A DNA stretch of 64,000 bases, from the NCBI GenBank assembly GCA_008508345.1, contig QNGE01000436.1:151808-215807 (forward strand), written 5' to 3'. The DNA is from Paragonimus westermani (lineage: Eukaryota; Platyhelminthes; Trematoda; Plagiorchiida; Troglotrematidae). Within the stretch, counting starts at the first letter, position 1. Each line of letters opens with the position of its first letter. Of the stretch, positions 30,890-39,639 are shown piece after piece. The position numbers were made by a program, and so were the translations under genes. Under the pieces are notes generated by a model. It was given only the letters and a program-made list of their open reading frames with translations. It had not been told where the DNA came from and searched no databases.

Positions 30890-33217
30890 TTAACAGAAGC
30901 AACATTTGAAAGCGTTGGCGACATTTGGGTGTCCGGCACAACGCTGCTGCCACCAACGGCAACAGTTATCACGCTGGCTCCAGCCGGTTAAGTCCTCATC
31001 CGCCAATTCCTCTCGGCCACATCCCGAACAATGTTGGTCGTCCACGGGAGGAAGGTGCTTTCTACGAACGCCACCATTACTTTTTTGTGTGATATACTTG
31101 GACGAGGAGTTGCTGCTGATGTGGCGTAACCTGACACTCCTAGCGAACTCCGTTTCGTCCATCATCGCAGGCTGGTTTCCAAATCCTACTGTCGGGGACG
31201 TTCTCTGCATAGATTGCTTTCGTTGTCTCGATTGAGAACTGGATGTTGGTGGCTTCGACACCTCTGGCTGAGAGGATCTTTGCCTCCCAACCTCGGTGTC
31301 AAAGCTGGCAAACGACCCTACGAACACTTTTTCGCCTGATGTAGCTGAATCCAAAAACTGCTTCAACGCTCTCACAGTCCATTCATAACTCTCACTCGGC
31401 ATGCTGCTCACTACCTCACAAATGTTCGAGGTAAGGTTCCTAGTCTCTATCAGTTTGCTTGCCTTACTTTTAACCTTTCCCTTAATTAAACATCCCGAGC
31501 GTGCACCGTTAACTGCGCAGCTTCTAGAATATTCCGGCAGTAACCACCTACTGTTTCTCGACATATTGTTTGCATCAATAAGTTCATTATTGCATCACCA
31601 CAAAAGGTGTCTGCATGGCAGTCCCCAATTGATGGAAAACGAACACGTACAGAACCCATGACCGTCAACACTGACGACGCGTTTATCAGCAAACATTAAT
31701 TTGCCCGGTTGCATGTCCGACACGCAAACAGCCCTCTTCCAGTTATCCCCGGTTACCCTTAGTGCATACGGAGAAAGTTGTTCCAATGCAGTTACGCCGC
31801 CCGTTTCACATGCGGAACGTCCACCCTTCACTAGCGGCATCGTAACAATCCGTCGGAATTTCATTTCCAAGTACTTGTTTTGATTCAGTATCTCCCTTAC
31901 GCAGTCGTATAACGTTGACTGAGGTGACAGATTACCCTTGATATACCTATTAGCCACCTCAACCCTGTTATCAGTCCCATTCCCGTAATGCACAATGCTA
32001 CGTCGTGCATACGTGGCCCAGTGCTCTTTCACAGGAAGCAGACGAGTTTGCAAATACTCACCAAACTCCCTATTGCGACCGCAAATGCTGTTAACTATCC
32101 CGCTGACTTCCTCTTCGGATTTACAATACAACATTTCAGCGAGAAAGTTTCTCTCATCTGAAGATATCCCCTTCAGTTGCCTAGATCTGTCAACCATATT
32201 CTGTTTCATATGAAATGAACAAAACAGAATCTTAGCGTTAGGGAAGTATCCTTCTAAACATGCCAGCTGTGCCTATCTACCACGATCGTCTTCACATCCC
32301 TTGTTGGCATCAGCTGCTTGAATCTGTCCAACATGACCTTATAACATAGCAAACTTTCATTATGGAAAAAACTATAAAAAAACTCTCCTATCTTTACCAT
32401 TACAGTCCGTAACAACAACGTGCCATAAATGGTAAACTCCGTTGTTGCACTCAGCTGTGGAATCTGCCATGATAACACTTTCATAATTTACGTATAGTTC
32501 TTGAAGTCTTTCAATCGTAAACGACAAAACCAACAGGTTACCCCCGTCGTCCGTTTTCAAATACATGGGTCCCACAGGTTCTGGCATTTTACGTATGCTC
32601 TCTAAATCGCAATCCGGATGTTCACGTAATCGCTTCCTTCGTCTTAACGACCTTACGTCACTAGGATTCACCACTATATCATACTCACGTCTAACGTAAT
32701 CGATAACTTCATGGGTTCTGTGGAAACTATCCAACAACCCACATACAGCATCCTCCGCTGAACTTTCTAGCCTACGGTTGTCGGGGTATACTCCCGGGTC
32801 GACCGACATTGTCCTGTGATTGTGAACCAAGTAACTGTGCGATATACGCAAAGCTCCCTCTCTGTACGATACATGAATAACCGACGGACACTGGAAATAT
32901 TGAAACCTGTAACAACATATATGTAAACATGCAGAAAACTAAATACTCACCTGTGATTCACACTATCCGTCCGCCTGCTCTTCCTCGTACAGTGCACACA
33001 AAACAGGCAGCACTGCTTGTACACTGCACATTCCGGAATTTTCTTCCCCGAATTCCGGAAGTACTGTGCACGTGTTACACAATTTCTCACAACGTAACTC
33101 GTTCCTGTCTCCAACTGAAACTCGCAACTTCCCACGAAATTCCATGAACGTCTCACAACGGAAACCATCCGGAAAGTATACTCGAAACACTTCACTGAGG
33201 TCCACCAGTTTCGACAT
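30890..33217 (-). CDS. MULE transposase with SWIM and PHD-like zinc fingers, nearly intact
   Basis: Two exons on the minus strand, 33217-32951 and 32906-30890, about 761 codons. The start is the ATG at 33215-33217 (MSKLVDLSEVF). A FAR1-like N-terminal domain continues across the intron (SVNHR|FQYFQCPS) to SHSYLVHNHRT. The DDE core shows MADSTAECN (Asp about residue 237, base ~32464), VVDR (Asp about 299, base ~32277), FPNAKILFCSFHMKQN and TDNRVEVANRYIK (Glu about 404, base ~31960), so the triad is present. A SWIM finger CTCSFSINWGLPCRHLL is at 31601-31651. The tail has SRNSRWLLPEYS and a PHD-like finger at 30932-31033. Damage is light: three one-base frameshifts (near 33045, 32380 and 32270) and one TGA at 31595-31597. 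Transposases of this type move DNA elements; ZSWIM-like host genes arose from them. Whether this is a young element or a host gene with sequence errors is open. Confidence 0.82.
32907..32950 (-). other. 44-bp GT-AG intron in the MULE gene
   Basis: On the minus strand CAG|GTGAGTATTT opens it and TTGTTACAG|GTTTC closes it. Splicing joins NHR to FQYFQCPS in one frame, restoring the conserved FAR1-like block, whereas reading through gives stops. Such very short introns are known from flatworm genes. Confidence 0.75.
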
Positions 33218-33599
33218 CTTGCGCGAAAACCGGTTATCTGCCGACCAACGCACCAACGCCCGAATTTATACCACGAACCAGCCAGTTAACAATCACCGCA
33301 TCCAAATCTGCCTATAAACACTTTCTAGAACGTCCAAATGCATTTTTGGAGCGTCTTGCCATTACGGGCTATAATCGGTGGCTTGATTGACGAGGTTAAA
33401 CGGAAAAGGTCAAAATCCAGCGAACGGTTGATCAGACTCCAGCGTAGAATTCCGTCGACTGCTGGAAACCGTCGAAATATTGAAATTCCCGCGAGGCCAA
33501 ATGCCAAATGGTCGTGTGACTAAATGATACAGCGAACCGTTTTAAGCAGGCTGTTTCCGAGGTGAGTCAGACAACGGGGGGTCCTTATCTACGTTACAC
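33218..33599. other. MULE 5' flank, no gene
   Basis: About 380 bp between the MULE start codon and the 3' end of LINE C. It should contain the MULE promoter and terminal inverted repeat, but I could not match it to the other side of the gene. Confidence 0.4.
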
Positions 33600-33610
33600 A
33601 CAGCTGACGG

Positions 33611-35330
33611 CTAAATGTTTCTCGGACCACACTCAAAAAGGTCGTCAGGAGATACAGAGAGTTTGAAGATAGACATTATGTTGGATACCGTGAGATAGCT
33701 GTCCAATCCATTTTTGAAACGTTGAATGTTGTTATTGGTTCTGACTTCATTCGGAAGTTCATCCCAAATGTACGAATACTTTACATTGAAGAAGTTTGCG
33801 CGTATAATTTTCCGAGATAACAGAGTTAGCAATGTGGAACCCTTATTTTTGAGACTATATGAAGGGCTTTGTTGTAAGTGGACGGTGAACTATTTGATAA
33901 TGGCGTCCGGATGTATAAGTTTATAAAGAATTGTCAGGTCCAACTTTAGTCTACGCAACCAGAGTGAATCAATACCAATTTTTTGACAGCGTTGTCCATA
34001 GACGAGCGAAGAAAAATATTTTAATATGCTTTTGGTAAGTGATTGTTGGAGGTTTTCTAGCACAAGCCTATCAGAGTTGCGTAGATAGCAGTACATGAAT
34101 GTGCAATACTCGAGTTGAGGCCGAGCACACATTTTGTGAGGCGTCAGCTTCACAGCCGGTAGACCGAACGTCTTGATACAGCCTATTGTTCTTTGAGTTT
34201 TTGATACCTGAAAGCCTACTTGTTTGGAGAAATTAAAGGAGTTTGAATACCGTATTCCAAGGTCTCTGACCGAAGTGGCTGTATCAATATTATAAACTAT
34301 CTAGTGGGATGGAACCATGAGGTGATTTACAAACACAAGTGATAATGTTCCACTTGCCTGCTGAGAACGTCATTAGCCATGTTTTGCACCACAACTGCAA
34401 CGACGCTAGGTACTGTCGTATGTTTTGCGGACAGAAATAGGTGTTATTGTGCTGGCGGAATGTGTAAACGATTTTGATATCGTCAACAAACAGAAAGGGC
34501 TTGCAATGTCGGATAACACCGCATAGGTCATTTATGTACATTGAGAAGAGCAAAGGACCCAGAACGCTTCCTTGGATCACCCCACTAGTCACTGGTTCTG
34601 ATGTTCAGCAGTGCTATCTTATTTTGACTGTTTGAGTGCGGTCTTCATGGTGTGACGAAAGCCAGCTATACAAGTGATCTTGCATGTCAAGAGACGCTTA
34701 TGAGACACACGGTCAAAAGACTTTTACATGTCTAAGAGTATGACAATTACTGCATTTCCTACGTCGACTGAAATCGATATGTGGTTTAAGAATTCCAGTT
34801 GACATGTCATACAAGAGCGCTTACTAAGGAAACCGCGTTGTGAAAGGATCATAAGGTTTTGTGACCTTTAGAACTCGACAATGTGCACCTTTATTAGCCT
34901 CTCAAACATTCTAGAGCAGATTGACGTGTGGTTGATAGGACGATAGTTACCAACGTCCCCTCTTGTGGCGAGGCATAATGATTGACCTTTTCCATTGTGG
35001 AGGGTGCTGGATAAAAGTGATGGGCTGAACAAATTGAATAGGAGGTTGGGTGTATCCTCACCCCCTTGCTTGACGATCACTGGTGGGATACCAATTTGCC
35101 CAGGATGTATTGAGGGCTTAATGGTAGCTAACTGTGAACGAATACTTCGAACATCAATTAGGACATTACCCAAAAACTTGTCTGCTTCCGACGGAATATT
35201 AGCAGGTAATGAGGTGCTTTCTACGCTAAGGGTTGCCACAGGGTCATCAGCAACCGTTTTGTCTATGCGAGTTATAACTTTTATTGCATGGTCCCTCATG
35301 AAATTCTTCCGTCTCATCAGTTGCACTAGT
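33611..35330 (-). pseudogene. LINE C reverse transcriptase and C-terminal domain
   Basis: Minus strand, several frames. RT entry: LIDVRSIRSQLATIKPSIHP, NYRPINHTSICSRMFERLI. Motif A region: VILLDM with a stop, then KSFDRVSHKRLL. Motif B: TSGVIQGSVLGPLLFSMYIN. Motif C: KPFLFVDDIKIVY, keeping VDD. C-terminal domain: RPQLEYCTFMYCYLRNSDRL, IDSLWLRRLKLDLTILYKL and WDELPNEVRTNNNIQRFKNG. It would copy LINE RNA at the target. Stops and indels make it inactive, though motifs B and C are intact. Confidence 0.85.
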
Positions 35331-36039
35331 TTCGTGCATCTCTGCTCACTACGGAGCGCGCGTTTTCTTCGTTTATCTGATGGAGTTGCGTCTGACGTTC
35401 TATGAGTTCAAACATTTTGCTCATTTGCATCGCTAAGGAAAAATCTAGTATTCTAGGCATGTAGCTGAATTCGTAAAATTCAGACAGTCAGACTTTTACA
35501 ATAAGGATTTTTTCCTTGTACATACGAGCCGACGCGTTTTGATTTTATGGGGGCTAGAACGTCGATACAATGTTAGATTTCTGACAAATTCTCTGGCCGC
35601 TATGCTTGGGTCTGATGTGAGAAAGAAGGCATTCCAATTTAAGGATCTTAGTAGGGAGAAGAAGACGTTCCAATCAATGAATTCGATTGGACGCTAGAAT
35701 ACAACCGGCGGTTTGGTAGCCATATCGAAATCAAACAGACATTTGACGACATTATGGTCGCTTCCTGGAGATTGATGTAGAAGAGACGAAATACCTATGG
35801 TGAATATGAGATCTAATATATACCTCTTTCTGATGGGCGTTAGGACACTTTGGTTCCAACCACTCAGTTGAACGCATGAAAGGAATTCGGCCTGTCTTGC
35901 TGGAGCAGAGAATGAGGTCCAAGAGGAATTAGGCATGTTAAAGACTCCACCTATTGATTTGTGCTCACAAGGCACGTTGAACACATGATTCATTACCTCC
36001 ACAAGGTCAGTCAAATCATTGTTAGTAGCATTAGACGGT

Positions 36040-36337
36040 TGTTGGAACTGATCCAACAAAATAAAACCCAGTCAGTTATCACTATCGACAATCGATCGAC
36101 AATGAAAAGCCAAATCTCAGCGCGTTGACCTCGTGTATTATTACCGACCCTGAAAAATAGAGAGTACAGAGAGACACGTCGAGCTAGCGAGGCACGGAGC
36201 GAGTTGTGATTTTAGCCCCGGGCCGGATGTTACAAAATGGGTAGCTTGACTAAAACAAAAGTAGGTACAAAACCAAAATCATCGAAAATGTACAGATGAA
36301 TGCGACTATCAAAATATTATTCATTATAGTCGCTACA
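36040..36337 (-). mobile_element. Solo LTR, family S, copy 2, nested in LINE C
   Basis: Minus-strand unit that begins TGTAGCGACTATAATGAATA and ends GATCAGTTCCAACA. It is flanked on the plus strand by CGGT at 36036-36039 and 36338-36341. Removing the unit and one CGGT rejoins CIYRP to SNATNNDL of the LINE endonuclease. About 90 percent identical by eye to copy 1 at 9244-9540. Confidence 0.92.
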
Positions 36338-36574
36338 CGGTCTGTAGATGCATCCTGTAAATAGCTCGCGAGAACCAATAAAGAGCATTGACCACAGCGA
36401 GTCTTCGATTTTATGAAGACTAGACTCATCAAGTGTTACTGCGGAGAATTGCTCTTTTAGGTAAACAATGCATCCACCACCTCGTCCTGTAGGACGATCC
36501 CTACGAAACATGCGATGTCCTACGATGCTCATCTGACTGTCTGGGGTGTCAGGAGAGCACTATGTATCAGTCAC

Positions 36575-37189
36575 CTGACCCTTTCTGCTACCTTGGTGTG
36601 GTGGTCAGGCTTGCGTGCTGTTTAGATCCCGAGGGCTGTGCTGATTGTGACTACGGTCCTTGCGGGTTCAACCTTGTCAGATTGGCCAAAGGGGAGCAGC
36701 CAGACAAAAAGCAGATGCATGTGCGTGAGTGTCTGTGGTCTTCTATACATTCCTTTCTTCGGATTTGTTGGTGTATTGTATGATGAATGGTCTGCCTGGC
36801 TTTTCATAGTCCAATGAGAATTCTCTTTTTCAACCCTATCTTCCTTGGGATGCACTAACCTGCACTCCTATACTGCAATGCTTCTTGTATTACACTTTCT
36901 TTCTCAGTGTAGATCTCGTCATTATAGCCTCTCTCTGTTTAGTTTCCGAGAGATAGGGGTTTCCTTTCCTTATTAGCCAATCAAGTGGCTAACCAGCATT
37001 GGCCGGCTGGACACAAAGGCCCCACTGGTACACCTCCCAGTCTTATTCCTTCGGGTTTACACTGGATATGTGGTGTGTTGGTGGAACTGCAATTGGTGCA
37101 GCGCAAGCCAATTGCAGTGACGGATAAGCGCAGGCGTCCTTTGGATTCGGTCACTGTGACAGGCTAGTCCGAATCGGATGCCGCCAACC
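36575..37189 (+). mobile_element. SINE-like element with RTE-derived 3' tail, 13-bp target duplication
   Basis: ATGTATCAGTCAC occurs at 36562-36574 and 37190-37202. The 615-bp insert has a ~150-bp head unlike the RTE body and a ~463-bp tail that matches the 3' tail of the RTE at 18606-19075, including the end GATGCCGCCAACC. The head contains a B-box-like GGGTTCAAC (36664-36672) and a TGGT-rich block near 36594-36609 that could be a weak A box, so a tRNA-derived head is possible. It carries no protein frame of note. It is inserted in the LINE C endonuclease. An internally deleted RTE is the alternative explanation. Confidence 0.88.
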
Positions 37190-37369
37190 ATGTATCAGTC
37201 ACGAGAATGATATGGGGATTTGATAAAAAGGCATAGGATTCGAAAATGTGCATGTTACCAACCAATGGTCTTGCGTTCATGAGTAACGAACCGATAGAAT
37301 TCTTTGTTAGGCATAATATTTAAAGAGTTAAAGAACTTCGTGACAGATGGTGGAGTGGATTGCATAATA

Positions 37370-38924
37370 TCATACGGACAGGCCTGATCTGAGGAGTGTA
37401 CCAAACTTCCGCTCATGTCTGAGTGGGTGTCGCAAAGGTTTGACCCAAGATAGGGAGTGCTGGAAGAGTGTCGTTATGGCAGGTTGACTGAGTGGGACAT
37501 GGGGATTAGGACCAGGTGGCGGTGGATGACATATCGAGGGGTGCACTAAAAAAGGACTGGTCTGGTGGACATTTGAGTTGGTAACATAATCAGGTGACGA
37601 AACACTTGCTGAGTTACACATATTAGGGAATTGGTTCTTTGTAGCACCCATAAGTTGGGTAGGAGGATGAGTTACTAGGGAACTATTTTATAATGGATGG
37701 TGGCCGTAACCCCTAGTATAGTAGTGGGTTGACTTGAAAGCGGTGGGGGGAAAATTGTGCAGTTTTGCCTGCGAAGCGCTGTTTCTTAGAATGTGGTTCT
37801 TTGCACCATATTCATGGTGCTTGCGAAGTACTTTTGGTTTGCCCTTATATTGCAAATCCGAAATATTATTCAGAGTTCTGGGTAACTGTGGGTGCCTTAG
37901 GTCTAGGAATTTTTCCAGTCAAGGCCTCGGTTGACGCAGGGAGACGTTGATGACTAGGGAGGATGTGTTTTTAGCGATAACCGTGAGTTTCGCCGCGAAA
38001 ACTTGAACGCGCCTGGTTTCATCAGAACTGGATGTGGCTTGTTTTTCAGTATCCGTCTGGACCGGTGACGCAACGGCGTTTCCAGTTGCAGCTTGCGGAT
38101 TCAGAGAACTCGTGGAGCAGTCGAGATCTACAATCAAATCAATGAGATTATTGATTGTGTTACATGAGTCGTTTTCTCGGGAAATATTGGCTCGTAATAT
38201 TCTCCTTTCGAGTGGTGTCTTATCACCAAATACTTTGATGGACTTGAAATTTGTGCCACGCCTGATTTGCTCTTGTCTTATGACGAATTCGTTCGCTATA
38301 AGTTCACTTATGAACTGTAGCGACAATGGATAGTGTTTTGCTGTACTTCTTTGCGAAGTCTTAGGCAGTAGCACTGTTGTTCTTCCATCTTACTGGCTTT
38401 GAGTAAGACCCTTTTCACGGACAGGTACGTTAAACACCATCACGTTACTTGTACAGCGTAACCGCTTGTGTAGTTCCGTAGCTACTGTATCATTAAACGT
38501 TCAAGCGGCTACGAGGTCTTTGTGACTACGGGTAGTCTGATGGTGGATGTTAATTGAGGCATTTATAATGCTCGCTATCGGATCTAGCCTATGCTAAGTT
38601 TCGGTAAGCTCCTCGCTTTTACTGTGAAGTTTCGCTATTCCAGCCTCTAATCCAGTTGTTTTTCTAGCTTGGTCTGCGAAAACATTGATGATGGAAACTG
38701 AACATGACTTGGTGTTGTTCCTTTCATGTGGTGTGCTACGATTGCCGCTTTGACAGCGGATTTGGTCTCCTCTGCAATAGCAGGGGTGGAGAAGGTGTTA
38801 GCCGAACAATCTGAAGATTTCACACCTTTCTTCACCGTCATCATGCCTATTTTGCGCAAGGAGCATCGCTTGGCGACTGGCAATTTCTGGAGATTGGCTG
38901 ACTTAACGGGCATTACCATATGAT
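37370..38924 (-). pseudogene. LINE C ORF1
   Basis: The start is the ATG at about 38924 (MVMPVKSANLQKL). A coiled-coil-like stretch follows but is broken by stops near 38580-38650. The domain shared with LINE A is readable at 37919-38374: FISELIANEFVIRQEQI, TNFKSIKVFGDKTPLERRIL. The C-terminal proline-rich part is at 37370-37651 (HPPPPGPNPHVPL). Multiple frameshifts. It precedes the endonuclease, as in LINE A. Confidence 0.72.
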
Positions 38925-39050
38925 ATTCCACTTTTACTGGTAGATTATGTTTAAAAGGTCCCAAAGAAACTAAATATGTTAACATGCAGCAAATAGTAGG
39001 CTAATTTGAGCGATCGGATTGTAAAAACGGGGTATGAACTAGCACGCAAT

Positions 39051-39639
39051 AATAACTAGTGTAATATTCCCATTGGGTCAGTCACAGATCACAGATGTAG
39101 CGACCTCTTAGAATGGCTTAACTTTTGTTGGTATTTTGTTGTGAAATTTGACACTCCCGATCGGAGCATATTTGTTTGTCCTATTTCCGCTAATTGGAAC
39201 TTCCTCACTTTTCCGTTTTTAGAGGACTGGTACGTTTCTGTCTAGAATCGTGCGTATTCTGCACAATAATTAAATCAGAAAAACTGATTATAGGACAACG
39301 ACGTTTATTGCAAAGAGACCGGGAAAGCGAGCTGCAAGCAAAACACAATAGAAGCAAAGTGCGACAGACCAGTAGCTAGCGACCAGAAAGTGCAAGTGCA
39401 ATTGTGACCTTGGGCGGTCGAACCAACGAGAAAATTCAGACATGCAGCCAAACAATGTCAATAGTGTCAACGGTCAACATAAATAGCAAAATAGCTGGAA
39501 TACGTGGCAAACTAAGAATGTGTTTACACGTTTCTCGCGCTATACACAGGAAGTCTGCTGGCTGTACAGTTGCTTTTTCTCGGTCGTGGTAATATACATA
39601 GTACTGCGCTGTTCGTTGTCTTTTGAATTATTGCTATTC
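39051..39639. other. No gene seen; possible LTR edge
   Basis: About 590 bp between LINE C and the Gypsy RT. TGTAGCGACC at 39096 could be the start of a 5' LTR for the Gypsy element that follows, but no second LTR is present. Gag and protease of that element are absent. Confidence 0.35.

Larger units (their letters stand above)
35694..37320 (-). pseudogene. LINE C endonuclease, interrupted twice
   Basis: Exonuclease-endonuclease-phosphatase fold of the LINE. Minus strand: SLLMNARPLVGNMHIFESYA and SNPHIILVTDT, then the SINE-like insertion. It resumes with SIVGHRMFRRDRPTGRGGGC, ELFTGCIYRP, then the solo LTR, then SNATNNDLTDLVEVMNHVF, SIGGVFNMPNSSWTSFSAP, ILDLIFTIGISSLLHQ and SPGSDHNVVKCLF with the catalytic SDH. 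The GGVFN block has Val where Asp is expected (GGDFN). Removing the two insertions restores the order seen in LINE A. Confidence 0.85.
33600..39050 (-). mobile_element. LINE C, near full-length CR1/Jockey-group LINE with two nested insertions
   Basis: Contains, from high to low coordinates, ORF1 (38924-37370), endonuclease (37320-35694) and RT with C-terminal domain (35330-33611), all minus strand. A 615-bp SINE-like element sits at 36575-37189 and a 298-bp solo LTR at 36040-36337, both inside the endonuclease region with their own target duplications. Without them the LINE is about 4.5 kb, close to LINE A. The 5' and 3' edges are approximate. Confidence 0.85.

Noticed and set aside
32254..32851. 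Two separate transposase genes in the MULE region
   Set aside because: The apparent split comes from two compensating one-base frameshifts; motif order is that of a single MULE protein.
30200..33600. Terminal inverted repeats of the MULE gene
   Set aside because: Compared the flanks at 30.2-30.9 kb with 33.2-33.6 kb by eye and found no convincing match; they may be decayed or further out.
39096..39300. TGTAGCGACC at 39096 as the 5' LTR of Gypsy F
   Set aside because: Only the first ten bases resemble the family S LTR, the rest does not, and there is no second copy or duplication to confirm it.
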